A DNA stretch of 64,000 nt from NCBI RefSeq assembly GCF_002243345.2, contig NZ_CP022655.2, forward strand, positions 2,792,501 through 2,856,500, in the 5' to 3' direction. Shown piece by piece: positions 10,031 to 18,781 of this stretch (positions are counted from its first letter, which is position 1; each line of letters opens with the position of its first letter). Under the pieces are notes generated by a model, which did not search any database, had not been told where the DNA came from, and saw only the letters and a program-made list of their open reading frames with translations. A program made the translations under genes and the position numbers. This stretch comes from Paenibacillus sp. RUD330 (GTDB lineage Bacteria; Bacillota; Bacilli; Paenibacillales; Paenibacillaceae).

Positions 10031-11547
10031 GCTCCCACCCCCTTGGCTCGGCTGTCGTCCATGGAAGCGGACAGGATCGCTTCCTGTGTCAGGCCCTCGC
10101 GGTCCAGCACAGCCGTGATTCGGCCTTCCCTCATGACGGCCACCCGGTCGCACATGCCGATGATCTCCGGCATCTCGGACGATACCATGACGATGCCGTA
10201 GCCTTGGCACGCCAGCTCGCTGATGATTTCATAGATGGCCGATTTGGCGCCGACATCGACGCCTTTTGTCGGCTCGTCGAGGATGAGCACATCCAGATCC
10301 GCATTCAACAGCTTGGCGAAGACGACCTTCTGCTGATTGCCGCCGGAGAGGGAGCTGACGAGATCGAAGACGCTCTTGGCCTTCACTCTCAGCTTCTCCG
10401 CCAGCCGCTTGGAAGTCTCCTGCTCCTTGCGGAGGCTGATGCCGCCTTTCTCCCGGAACTTCTCCAGCGTCGGCAGCGTGATGTTGGCGCCGATGCCCCA
10501 TTCCAGCACGAGTCCCTGCTTCTGCCGGTCCTCGGGCAGATAGCCGATGCCGGCTCTCATCGCGTCGAGCGGATTCCTCAGGCTCCGCCTGGCGCCGTGG
10601 ATGTAGATGCTTCCCGCATCGGGCCGGGCGATGCCGAACAGCGTCTCGCACACCTCCGTCCGGCCCGCGCCGACGAGGCCGGTCAGGCCGAGAATCTCGC
10701 CGCGCCGCAGCGAGAAGGAAATATCCGCGAAGTAGCCGGTTCGGCCCAGTCTCTCGACCCGCAGCAGCTCCTCCCCCCGCTCCGCCTCCGTCTTGGGGAA
10801 CAGCTGGGAGATTTCCCGGCCGACCATGGCGACGATCAGATCGTGGTTGGAGATTTCATCGACGTTCCAGGTCCCGATGTATTTCGAATCCCGGAATACC
10901 GTGACGCGGCTGGCCAGCCGGTACATATCCTCGAAGCGGTGGGAGATGAATATGATGGCTTTGCCCTGATCCCGCAGCCGCTCCGCAATCCGGTACAGCT
11001 CCTCGCTCTCGCTGCCGGTCAGCGCCGCCGTCGGCTCGTCCATGATGATGATCTTGGCGTCGACCGAGAGCGCCTTGGCGATCTCGACGATCTGCTGCTC
11101 GGCGACGCTCAGCGAGCCCATCGGCGTTTTCGGGCTGAAGGCGGCTCCGAGCTCGTTCAGCAGGCGTCCGGCCTCCTCATGCATCTCGCTCCAGCGAATG
11201 CGTCCTGTACCGCGCCGGACCTTTTCGTGGCCCATGAAGATATTCTCGGTGACGCTGAGATCGGGGTAGCAGGTGACATGCTGGTAGATGGCTGCGATGC
11301 CTGCCTTCTGGGCATCGGTCGGATGGCGGAAGTCCACCCTGGCTCCGTCCAGGAACACCTCTCCCTCCTCCGGCGAGTACACCCCTGTGATCACTTTGAT
11401 GAATGTCGATTTTCCCGCGCCGTTCTCCCCCATGAGAGCGTGGATTTCGCCCGGCTTCAGCTTGAAGTAGACTTGATCGAGCGCCTTGACGCCGGGAAAT
11501 ATTTTGGTGATGCCGTTCAGCTCCAGAACGTATCCTGTCTCGGACAT
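10027..11547 (-). CDS. rhaT: Rhamnose ABC transporter ATP-binding protein
   Basis: A 506-residue ATPase with two ABC domains on one chain, as in ribose- and rhamnose-type importers. The first half has Walker A GENGAGKST, signature LSVAEQQ and Walker B IIIMDEPTAAL. The second half has a degenerate Walker A (GLVGAGRTE) but a canonical signature LSGGNQQKV and Walker B LILDEPTKGVD, an asymmetry normal for this family. It drives rhamnose uptake with the two permeases downstream. It is first in its operon and follows a 692-base spacer. The name is that of the rhizobial ATPase, not of the E. coli RhaT symporter. Confidence 0.88.
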   Translation of the reverse strand: MSETGYVLELNGITKIFPGVKALDQVYFKLKPGEIHALMGENGAGKSTFIKVITGVYSPEEGEVFLDGARVDFRHPTDAQKAGIAAIYQHVTCYPDLSVTENIFMGHEKVRRGTGRIRWSEMHEEAGRLLNELGAAFSPKTPMGSLSVAEQQIVEIAKALSVDAKIIIMDEPTAALTGSESEELYRIAERLRDQGKAIIFISHRFEDMYRLASRVTVFRDSKYIGTWNVDEISNHDLIVAMVGREISQLFPKTEAERGEELLRVERLGRTGYFADISFSLRRGEILGLTGLVGAGRTEVCETLFGIARPDAGSIYIHGARRSLRNPLDAMRAGIGYLPEDRQKQGLVLEWGIGANITLPTLEKFREKGGISLRKEQETSKRLAEKLRVKAKSVFDLVSSLSGGNQQKVVFAKLLNADLDVLILDEPTKGVDVGAKSAIYEIISELACQGYGIVMVSSEMPEIIGMCDRVAVMREGRITAVLDREGLTQEAILSASMDDSRAKGVGA

Positions 11548-11663
11548 GACCTTACCTCCTCGGACTGTTTCTTCGAAGTTCCCTCTTATGTCTCTACCTT
11601 ACATCCAGGACGGCAGGCCAAGAAGGAGACAAAGCTCGGTTAAGGGGGAAAGGCTTCGGCAGT

Positions 11664-11677
11664 TGGCAGCGCTTGCA
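11664..11677 (-). promoter_or_regulatory. cre-like site upstream of the transporter operon
   Basis: The minus strand reads TGCAAGCGCTGCCA, matching the CcpA consensus TGWAANCGNTNWCA at 12 of 14 positions. It lies about 117 bases before the ATPase start. Confidence 0.4.
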
Positions 11678-11765
11678 TAAGATTGTCCGGCCTGCTCTTC
11701 CTCGGAAGAATCGATGCGGCAGCGGATCTCCTTGGAACGATACGTCATCGAGGGCTCCTGCAGCC

Positions 11766-11819
11766 CAAAAAAGGCATGACCGGGGCTTGCTCCGACAAGG
11801 AGCTTGCTCAGGCCATGCC
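11766..11819 (-). terminator. Terminator-like hairpin inside the transporter leader
   Basis: On the minus strand GGCATGGCC pairs with GGTCATGCC (one G-T wobble), an inner GCTCC/GGAGC stem sits in the loop, and TTTTTT follows. It lies between the candidate promoter near 12105 and the first gene at 11547, so it could end a small RNA or act as an attenuator. Confidence 0.6.
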
Positions 11820-12130
11820 AGCTTGAAAGGAACGGATCGAGCAATCCTTCCTCCGCAATTTTTGGGCAGGATTAATCGCTCATCCATCATCTAGACCATG
11901 CCTCCCAGCGTTCGGGCCTCAACAATCCTTCCAGGTTTCGCCCGATGTCCGGAAATGCCCCTGGATCCGTGTCGGCATTCCTGTATAAATTGCGGATGAA
12001 CAGCAGCTGGTTCAAGGATGATGGAATGAACTTGCAGAGCGCAACAGACATCAAGTTCTCCCTCCAAGCCCGGATTCCCTTATCATGGATTTCGCTTCAT
12101 TTACTATACCTCAACTCTCCAATCCTCGAC

Positions 12131-12144
12131 GGAAACCGCTTGCA
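12131..12144. promoter_or_regulatory. cre-like site near a candidate importer promoter
   Basis: GGAAACCGCTTGCA matches the CcpA consensus at 12 of 14 positions and sits just upstream of a minus-strand TATAGT box at 12103-12108, at about the -35 region. Binding there would repress importer transcription when better sugars are present. Confidence 0.4.
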
Positions 12145-12204
12145 CATGAATCTCTTGGGTGCAGTCAGGGAAAGCCCTCGAAATCGCTGCTATGGCACCA
12201 ACAG

Positions 12205-12225
12205 AAAAAAGGCGGGAAGCCCGCC
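12205..12225 (-). terminator. Intrinsic terminator after rhaM
   Basis: The minus strand reads GGCGGGCTTCCCGCC followed by TTTTTT, 15 bases past the rhaM stop. It separates the catabolic/sensor transcript from the importer operon. Confidence 0.85.
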
Positions 12226-12239
12226 TTGTCCGGTTCGAA

Positions 12240-12563
12240 TCAGCTCAGATAAAAGACTTCGCGCAGCGGCCGGATCGGCTCCGCCCGGCTGAAGTCGAAC
12301 GAGCCCTCGACCATGCCGGAGGTGATGGCGTTCCAGCGCCGGCAAGCCTCGCTCTCGTCGATGACGGCGAATGCCGCCTCGACATCGTCGCATTCGAAGC
12401 AATAAAAGAACTGGCGGCCGTTCTGGAAGATGGAATAATTGCGGATGCCCGCCCTGGAATGCTCGGACATGATTTCCGGCCAGGGATCCAGATGCATCCT
12501 CACATACTCCTCGAGGCATTCCTCCTTCACGGTCCAGGTCCAGGCGAATTTACGGCTTGGCAT
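12240..12563 (-). CDS. rhaM: L-rhamnose mutarotase
   Basis: A 107-residue cytoplasmic enzyme that interconverts alpha and beta anomers of L-rhamnose, feeding the isomerase. The sequence matches the RhaM family: EEYVRMHLDPWPEIMSEHSRAGIRNYSIF near the N-terminus, with the conserved His and Tyr residues, and WNAITSGMVEGSF further on. Length is as expected (about 104). Its ATG at 12563 lies 14 bases inside the end of the response-regulator gene, in another frame, so it is translated from the sensor operon. A terminator follows at once. Confidence 0.93.
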   Translation of the reverse strand: MPSRKFAWTWTVKEECLEEYVRMHLDPWPEIMSEHSRAGIRNYSIFQNGRQFFYCFECDDVEAAFAVIDESEACRRWNAITSGMVEGSFDFSRAEPIRPLREVFYLS

Positions 12564-14214
12564 GATGCTTCGTCTCCTCTCGTATCGACCGGAGCGTTCG
12601 CTCTCTGTAGGCGGAGGGCGTCATTCCGGTCTTCTGCTTGAACAGGCGGCTGAAATACTTGACATCCTGATAGCCGACCTTGCCGCTCAGATCCTGCAGC
12701 CTGAGCTCCGGATCGCCGAGCAGCTCCCTGGCTTTCTCCATACGCTGCGTCGTCAGGTAATCCAGAATCGTTTCTCCGGTCTGCAGCTTGAAGTATTCGC
12801 TGAGATAGGTCGGATTCAAATAGACATGATCGGCTATTTTCTTGATCGTGACCTCCTCGGCCAGATGCTCCCGTATCCACTGCTTGGCCAGCTCGACGGG
12901 CTTGCTGCTGCCGCTCCGGCGGGCAGAGCGGATCTCGTCCAGCACCCTCTCGGTCAATGAAACGACGCCGGCCTTTAGCTCCTGCAGGCTGTTCGCCCGC
13001 TTGACCTTCCGGATCTCGTCTTCGATCGAAATCCCCTCGCCTATGCCGAGCTTGGTTTCCAGCCAAGCGGTATGGAGCAGGATGACGGCATTCATGACCG
13101 ACGCCTGAAGATGGGCGGGCGACGGAATCTTCTCGAGCAGCCCGAACAGGGAACGCACCGCCTCCAGCGCTTCCTTGCCGCTGCACTGGTCCACGTAGCG
13201 CTTCAGCTTCTGCGTGAGCGCCATCACCTCCTTCTCCTGCGGCCCGGATAACGGCTCGCCGAGCGGAGGAGCACAGTGGAAGACTTGGTTGCCTCCATGC
13301 AGGAAACGGAAATTCACGAGAGCCATCGCTTGGCGCCTCGCCTCCGGCAGCAGATGCAGATCCTCGATTCGGTCGCCGTATGCGATCGTCGCCGTGAATG
13401 GCGTGAACGTCTGGATCGAGACGCGGATCTGCTCCGCCACACCTTCAACGGTCCGCCGGATCTCCTCTTCATGGGGAGGGAAATGAAGCAGCACCCAGAA
13501 GTCGGATTCGGCGCCGAGAAAGCTCCAGCCCATTCGCCCGGAGCCGAGCATCTCGCTTTCCACCGTTTCGGCCACGATGTTTTCCAGAGCGTAGTAATAC
13601 GCTTTCCAGTCTCTGGACGTGTACGCACGCGTCTTCACCGGCATCGCATCCAGCCGGACAAGCAGAAGGAGATAGCTTCCCTTCGGAAACTCGTCCACCC
13701 CATATCCGAGCGCGGTGCTGTCGATATTGGCGGAAGCGATATAACTCAGCGTCTGGACCTGCCGGCTCTTCTTCAACTTTTCCGCCTCCCGCTCCGTCTC
13801 CGCCTGCTTGTGCAGCTTGAAGCGGTCATTGCGGATCGTATCTCCGAGCTGAGTCATGCTGCTGCGGAATTGGTCGCGGTCGACAGGCTTCAGGATATAG
13901 TCCAGCGCCCCTTCCCGCAAAGCGGCCTGCACATAGACGAAATCGTCGAAGCCGCTGATCAGCAGCGTGCGGCAGGAATAGGACTTGCCCAGCTCCCGGA
14001 TCAGCTCCAGCCCGTCCATTTCGGGCATCTTCACATCCGTAATGACGAGATCGACGGCACCGTTCAGCCCGTCGATGAGGCTCAGCGCCTCCTTCCCGTC
14101 TCCGGCGGTGCCGACGACCTCCCATCCTTCTCCGAGAGCAAGGACGAGACGCTGGATTCCCCGCCGGATGCGGGGCTCGTCATCCACGATCATCGTTCGG
14201 ATCGGCATGCTCAT
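12550..14214 (-). CDS. Response regulator with AraC-type DNA-binding domain (YesN-like)
   Basis: A 554-residue regulator. The N-terminal receiver domain has the acidic pair Asp11-Asp12 and phospho-acceptor Asp60 in LVITDVKMPEMDG. A long middle region of unknown fold follows, then a C-terminal AraC helix-turn-helix pair (KKIADHVYLNPTYLSEYFK and LSGKVGYQDVKYFSRLFKQKTG). The start overlaps the kinase stop as ATGA, which decides it: the open frame extends far upstream but only as antisense-like text over the kinase gene. Partner kinase and binding lipoprotein lie directly upstream. It probably binds the 20-bp-spaced direct repeats before rhaEW; that link is inference. Confidence 0.9.
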   Translation of the reverse strand: MSMPIRTMIVDDEPRIRRGIQRLVLALGEGWEVVGTAGDGKEALSLIDGLNGAVDLVITDVKMPEMDGLELIRELGKSYSCRTLLISGFDDFVYVQAALREGALDYILKPVDRDQFRSSMTQLGDTIRNDRFKLHKQAETEREAEKLKKSRQVQTLSYIASANIDSTALGYGVDEFPKGSYLLLLVRLDAMPVKTRAYTSRDWKAYYYALENIVAETVESEMLGSGRMGWSFLGAESDFWVLLHFPPHEEEIRRTVEGVAEQIRVSIQTFTPFTATIAYGDRIEDLHLLPEARRQAMALVNFRFLHGGNQVFHCAPPLGEPLSGPQEKEVMALTQKLKRYVDQCSGKEALEAVRSLFGLLEKIPSPAHLQASVMNAVILLHTAWLETKLGIGEGISIEDEIRKVKRANSLQELKAGVVSLTERVLDEIRSARRSGSSKPVELAKQWIREHLAEEVTIKKIADHVYLNPTYLSEYFKLQTGETILDYLTTQRMEKARELLGDPELRLQDLSGKVGYQDVKYFSRLFKQKTGMTPSAYRERTLRSIREETKHHAKP

Positions 14215-16058
14215 GATGAGGATTCCTCCTTTTGCGCGGCGCCGCCCGATAGCGGCGGGCTCAGCTCGACCGGTATGCGGACGATGATTTCGGTGCCCAG
14301 TCCCTCGATGCTGTGCAGCTGCAGTCCGTACTCCTCGCCATGCAGCATGGCGATCCGCGAGTTGACGTTGCTGAGTCCGAACTGGGAGCCTTTGGGCTGG
14401 ATCGAGCGGTCCTGAAGCGACTGCTCCAGCGCGGTCAGCCGTTCGGCCGGAATGCCCGGACCGTTGTCGCGGAGCCGGAAGACGATATCCTCCTTGCCGG
14501 AGCGGGCGCCGAATTCCTGGCTGATCGTCAGCTGGATGTCCAGCTGGCGCTTCTTCTCCAGGCCGTGCTTGATCGCGTTCTCCACGAGCGGCTGCAGGAT
14601 GAACTTGGGCGCGTACAGCTGCTGCTCGGTCCATTCCCGCAAATGGACGGCGATCTCGTAGGAGAGCCTGCCCTCGAAGCGGAACTTCTGGATCGCCAGG
14701 TAGTCGCGCACATGCTGCAGCTCTTCGGCGATCAGCACCGACTTGGAGGAGTTGCTCACCGAGAAGCGGAGCATCCGGCCGAGCAGCGTCACCATGTCCA
14801 CGACCGCTTCCTTCTCCCCGTCCTCCACGGCCATGCCGATCGTCTCCAGCGTGTTGTACATGAAATGCGGATTGATCTGGGATTGAAGAGCGTACAGCTC
14901 CGCCTCCTTCTGGCGGATCTCGATCTGGTAGTTTTTCTGGATCAAGTCCCGTATCGTCTCGATCATCGAGTTGAGGCTCCGCGCCAGCGACCCGATCTCG
15001 TCGGGGCTCTGCAGGGAATAATCCACCTCGAAATGCCCCATCTCGACGTTCTTCATCAATCCGCCGAGCTTCTTGAGCGGGCGGATGAACCGCCAGGACA
15101 GATAGGCCGATACGGCGGAGGTGACGACGATGATTCCGAAAAAGACAGCCAGCGTCGCATCGCGCACCTTGTCGACGCCGGCCAGCAGCCGGCGGACAGG
15201 GACGCTGTGGGCCAGCGTCAGGCCGAGCGGGGATTCGTTGACGCTGATCAGCTCTCCCCCGCCCCCGCGGGTGCGGAAGCTGCCGCTGCCGACCGGATAA
15301 TGACTCTTCTCCTCGTCGACCGTTCCGATGCGCTCCCGGTCGCCGCTGTAGATGATGACCCCGGCCTCGTTCATATACCAGATGCTTGCCTGGTCGTCCG
15401 CGTTGAACTGGCGGAAGATCCCATCGATGAAGGAGAGGTCGACGGCGATGAACATGCTTCCGAGAACCTTCCGATTGTCGGCGTCGAGGATGGTCTTCTT
15501 GATCATCGCATACGGAATCTTGTTGGCGAAATGCAGCTTGAGCTCGCCCGGCAGGATCAGCCTCATCTCGTCGGGCTTCGCTTCTTGCCCCGCGTAGCGC
15601 CTCAGCTGCCATTCCCAATCCTTTTCCTGGAACACCCACTTGGCGCTGTGGAACAGCCTCTGGCTCGACAGGATATACGCTCCCAGCACTTCCGGATTGC
15701 TGCCGTTGACGAAGGCGTCTGCCAGGAAGCTGTTCATCCTCGTCGCGTCGCGGTTGTAGTCGGATATGCTCTGGCTGCCTCCGCTGCGGAGGATGGACAG
15801 GATCTTCTCGGAGGCGAACAGCCTCTCCGGCATGTCCGCCAATGCAGCCAGGCGCTTGTCGATGTCGGCATTGGCCTGCTCCAGGAATTTGGGCATGTAC
15901 TCGCCCGCCTGGCGCTCGACGGAGTCCGCATATTGGGCGTAAGAGATCGTCCCGAGAATAGCGAGCGGAATCGCCGTAATGAGCAGATACGTAATCATGA
16001 GCTTGGAGCCGAGGCGGAGATTCCGCGGCCGGAGCGATTTCAAGCGGTCAAAAATCAT
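14211..16058 (-). CDS. YesM-like sensor histidine kinase
   Basis: A 615-residue membrane kinase. Helix 1 spans about residues 18-40, an extracytoplasmic Cache-like domain runs to about 298, helix 2 spans 301-323, and a HAMP domain follows. The phospho-acceptor His398 sits in QSQINPHFMYNTLETIG, the signature of the His_kinase (LytS/YesM) family, and the ATPase domain has NAIKHG and DNGPGIPAE. Its start lies 11 bases inside the end of the binding-lipoprotein gene and its stop overlaps the regulator start. The tight overlap of three genes implies one sensing complex outside and across the membrane. Confidence 0.92.
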   Translation of the reverse strand: MIFDRLKSLRPRNLRLGSKLMITYLLITAIPLAILGTISYAQYADSVERQAGEYMPKFLEQANADIDKRLAALADMPERLFASEKILSILRSGGSQSISDYNRDATRMNSFLADAFVNGSNPEVLGAYILSSQRLFHSAKWVFQEKDWEWQLRRYAGQEAKPDEMRLILPGELKLHFANKIPYAMIKKTILDADNRKVLGSMFIAVDLSFIDGIFRQFNADDQASIWYMNEAGVIIYSGDRERIGTVDEEKSHYPVGSGSFRTRGGGGELISVNESPLGLTLAHSVPVRRLLAGVDKVRDATLAVFFGIIVVTSAVSAYLSWRFIRPLKKLGGLMKNVEMGHFEVDYSLQSPDEIGSLARSLNSMIETIRDLIQKNYQIEIRQKEAELYALQSQINPHFMYNTLETIGMAVEDGEKEAVVDMVTLLGRMLRFSVSNSSKSVLIAEELQHVRDYLAIQKFRFEGRLSYEIAVHLREWTEQQLYAPKFILQPLVENAIKHGLEKKRQLDIQLTISQEFGARSGKEDIVFRLRDNGPGIPAERLTALEQSLQDRSIQPKGSQFGLSNVNSRIAMLHGEEYGLQLHSIEGLGTEIIVRIPVELSPPLSGGAAQKEESSS

Positions 16059-17091
16059 ACTCGTCCACGTTCTCCTTCGTAAAGTCGAGCGGCTCTCCCA
16101 TGACGACCGTATTGCCGGACATCCGGATTTTGCCTACGCCGGGAATATTCTGTCCATCCGCAGGAGGGATTCCGTTCAACAGGTTGTTCCCCATGGCGAT
16201 AGTGAGATAACCGAGCTTTTTCGGGCTCCAGAGAGTCGCCGTCTGCGCAGTGTCCCGCTTGAGATAAGGGCTCATCAGCAGCGGATTCGACAAGCCGGTC
16301 AGCTTGACCTTGCCTTGCCTGCCCGCTTCCTCCAGTGCCTCGGCTGCAGCCGGAGGGACGACGGAGGAGATGCCGATCATGCCTCCGAGATCGGGATAAG
16401 CGCTCAGCAGGCGCCGCGCGGCGAGCTTGGCCTTGACGGGGTCCTCGTCGATGGAGGCGACCTCCACCAGCTTCATCGCCGGATAGTATTCCTGCTGCTG
16501 GATACGGATCCAGCGCAGCCATTCGCCGGCGTTCGCCGCCGATTCCGAGCCTGTCATCACGGCAAAGCTGCCTTTGTCGCCCATCGCGCCAGCGAGCAAA
16601 TCCATCAGATGGCGCCCGACCGTCTCGGGATCGGCCATGTTGACGAAGAATTCCCGTCCGCTCGACTGCGTGTCGGCATCCCAGGTGATGACGCGGATGC
16701 CGGCTGCCCGGGCCTGACGAAGCACGGTCAGCAGCTTGTCCGGATCTGCCGCCGACACGGCGATCATGTCGACCTTTTGCCGGATGAGCTCCTCGATGAC
16801 CTGGATCTGGCCCGAAGCCCCTGCCGTCTTGGGTCCTGCGTAGATGACGTCGACTCCGAGATCGTTGCCTGCCTGCTTGGCCCCTTCTCCCGCATAGATG
16901 AAATAGGGAATATCGATGCCCTTGGCCACGAGCGCGATTCTCGGCTTCGGGGCGGCTGAGGACCGCTCCTGGGAGGGGGCCTCCGTTCCTTTGTTCAAGG
17001 TATAGATGATTTCGTAAGGGGGGCCGCTCCTTGCCTGACAAGCCGACATCAGCAGAAAAATCAAGCCCAACAGCATCGTTTTCCTCGCCAC
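16048..17091 (-). CDS. Sugar-binding lipoprotein of a three-component sensor
   Basis: A 347-residue periplasmic-binding-protein-like protein with a short signal peptide ending in the lipobox LMSAC. After a tether the fold starts at PRIALVAKGIDIPYFIYAGEGAKQ. It is a clear paralog of the importer's binding protein at 6860-7915: IEELIRQKVDMIAVSAADPDKL, FVNMADPETVGRHL and SPKKLGYLTIAMGNNLL align with it. Because its gene overlaps the kinase gene and no permease is next to it, it most likely presents bound rhamnose (or a related sugar) to the kinase rather than to a transporter. That role is inferred from context. Confidence 0.85.
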   Translation of the reverse strand: MARKTMLLGLIFLLMSACQARSGPPYEIIYTLNKGTEAPSQERSSAAPKPRIALVAKGIDIPYFIYAGEGAKQAGNDLGVDVIYAGPKTAGASGQIQVIEELIRQKVDMIAVSAADPDKLLTVLRQARAAGIRVITWDADTQSSGREFFVNMADPETVGRHLMDLLAGAMGDKGSFAVMTGSESAANAGEWLRWIRIQQQEYYPAMKLVEVASIDEDPVKAKLAARRLLSAYPDLGGMIGISSVVPPAAAEALEEAGRQGKVKLTGLSNPLLMSPYLKRDTAQTATLWSPKKLGYLTIAMGNNLLNGIPPADGQNIPGVGKIRMSGNTVVMGEPLDFTKENVDEYDF

Positions 17092-17137
17092 GGCTGCTTC
17101 CGTCCTCCTTTGGCCCGCTTGCCTGCCGCCCGGGCTG

Positions 17138-18640
17138 TCACATGACGATATGCTTCAGATTCAGCAGCTCGGCCGCCTTGGCGAACAGGCTCGCGTTATG
17201 GCCGACCGACATCGCGCAGTGATGGGTCGGCGCTTCTGCGAACCACCTAGCCATATAGGCGTCCGGATGCTCGCGGAAGCGGACCGGCGTCTGCGTATTG
17301 CCTATCCTCATGATCGGTCCCTTGGTCGACTCACCCTCGCTGCTGATCAGCTTGAGCCGGCCGTCACCCGTCTGGGTCACGTTCAGCGTCGTCACCGGTC
17401 CGGGAGCGACCTTGGCTTCCACCGAGACGCCGGTTCCCTGCTTGCCGTGATACAGCCCCATTCCCCGCAGCAGCGGCTTGCCCTCGGCGATGTCGATATG
17501 GAAAGGACCGTCATGCCCGAGCAGAATGGTCCCGTCGACATAATCCGTCACGATGATTTCGGAGAAGCTGCCTCCGGTTCCGAGAATATCGCATATCTTC
17601 ATCGCAAGCGCCGTTTTGAGATCGCCTTCGCCGGCGCAAGGAATGCCTCTTGCAGTCAGCAGCGAATGGCCGACGATGAAGCCTCCCTGCAGCTTTTCGT
17701 ACTCGCCCCCCGCCGCCCCGTGGTAATAGTAGGCCAGCGCATCGAGATCGTATTCCCGCACCAGCTTCTCCTGGGCCGCAGCGACGCGGCAGGACCAGTC
17801 GAGCTGCTCCTCGCTCGGCATGCCCGCGATGGGATCGGTCGAGGAAGAGCCCGTCACTTGGAACATGGCGGCGACTTCTTCCCGCTTGCTGCGGATCTCC
17901 TCCGGAGCGACCGTGCGCAGAAGCCGGTCCAGATCGCACATTTCCAGCACTTCCACATGCAATCCCGTCTGAGCCTGGATCATCGTGAAGTCGCTGTACA
18001 TGTCCAGCATTCCGCTGTACGTATTTCCGAGGAATCCGAACCGGCTGCGCTTCAGCGTGCGGGGCACGGCGGCAGCGAGCGCCCATTCCCGAATCTCATG
18101 CCAGGCACGGACCGCCTCGATGCGCTCATGGGTCGTCTCGCTCGCCATCGCTTCAGGCGGAGTGAAGTCCAGACCGAGCAGGCCGTTCACGACCCGGAAC
18201 GGGATGCCCGCCCGGTTGAACGCATTGGAGAACTCCGGCACGGGGCATGCGCCGCATTGCGCCAGCCACTCTCCGGTTGTCGTCTCCTCGTAGTCGAGCC
18301 TTGCGGCGGGCTGCAGGTTGAGGAACACGGCCGGAGCCTTGTTCAGCTGGTGGACGGGCAATACGGCTGAGCTCGTCGTATACGTGGCCGCGTGGCAGAA
18401 GACCAGATCCACGTCCTGGCGGTTGAACCACTCCCCTGCGAGCCGGCCTTCCGCTTCGGTATCGACCAGGCCGTAATGACAGACCTCCGCCCATTCGGAC
18501 AGCCTGTTCTCAATGAAGCGTCCGTAGCTCTCCAGACGCTCCCGCAAGCCAGGGAATTGCTCCCAGTATGCCCTCAATCCTACGGAATATAGGCCGACCC
18601 GGGCTTTGCGGGCGGGCTTGATCGGTTCAGCAACGGTCAT
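17138..18640 (-). CDS. L-fucose/L-arabinose isomerase family protein
   Basis: A 500-residue cytoplasmic protein of the FucI/AraA superfamily. Candidate metal ligands can be seen: a Glu in CAGEGDLKTALAM, an Asp in TDYVDGTILLGHDGP, and a His in HHCAMSVGHN near the C-terminus, the Glu-Asp-His set typical of FucI-type enzymes. The ATG at 18640 is chosen because GAGGTG lies six bases before it; an ATG 54 bases upstream has no good site. It sits between the DeoR regulator and the sensor genes and has a near-consensus cre site upstream. The locus already has rhaA, so this may act on L-fucose or a related deoxy sugar. Substrate unproven. Confidence 0.82.
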   Translation of the reverse strand: MTVAEPIKPARKARVGLYSVGLRAYWEQFPGLRERLESYGRFIENRLSEWAEVCHYGLVDTEAEGRLAGEWFNRQDVDLVFCHAATYTTSSAVLPVHQLNKAPAVFLNLQPAARLDYEETTTGEWLAQCGACPVPEFSNAFNRAGIPFRVVNGLLGLDFTPPEAMASETTHERIEAVRAWHEIREWALAAAVPRTLKRSRFGFLGNTYSGMLDMYSDFTMIQAQTGLHVEVLEMCDLDRLLRTVAPEEIRSKREEVAAMFQVTGSSSTDPIAGMPSEEQLDWSCRVAAAQEKLVREYDLDALAYYYHGAAGGEYEKLQGGFIVGHSLLTARGIPCAGEGDLKTALAMKICDILGTGGSFSEIIVTDYVDGTILLGHDGPFHIDIAEGKPLLRGMGLYHGKQGTGVSVEAKVAPGPVTTLNVTQTGDGRLKLISSEGESTKGPIMRIGNTQTPVRFREHPDAYMARWFAEAPTHHCAMSVGHNASLFAKAAELLNLKHIVM

Positions 18641-18711
18641 TCGGGCACCTCGATCCGGTAAATTAGATTCTGATTTATCAGGAGCACTCATCAATACGAT
18701 TGTCCGCTTAA

Positions 18712-18725
18712 TGTAAGCGTTTGCA
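18712..18725. promoter_or_regulatory. Near-consensus cre (CcpA) site
   Basis: TGTAAGCGTTTGCA matches TGWAANCGNTNWCA at 13 of 14 positions. It lies between the DeoR gene and the isomerase-like gene, 72 bases before the chosen start of the latter, and would give glucose repression of the isomerase and sensor genes. Confidence 0.65.
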
Positions 18726-18781
18726 GCAATAAGACTGACTTTCCGTTTCCTGCCTGGCAGGTCTGGAAAGCCGTCTGCAGG

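Larger units (their letters stand above)
11548..12239. other. 692-base spacer and likely regulatory leader before the transporter operon
   Basis: No convincing gene is seen; short open frames on both strands have no recognisable features. It holds the rhaM terminator at the right end, a TATAGT -10-like box on the minus strand (12103-12108), a cre-like site just upstream of it, an internal terminator-like hairpin (11766-11819), and a second cre-like site (11664-11677). Either the importer has a leader of about 550 bases, or a small RNA of about 330 bases is made and terminated before a second promoter. Confidence 0.55.

Noticed and set aside
11594-11890. A 98-codon minus-strand frame in the importer leader
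   Set aside because: No family resemblance, a terminator-like hairpin lies inside it, and no ribosome-binding site precedes its start.
14215-15639. Upstream extension of the response-regulator frame by about 475 codons
   Set aside because: The extension overlaps the kinase gene in another frame and is low-quality text; the true start is the ATGA overlap at 14214.
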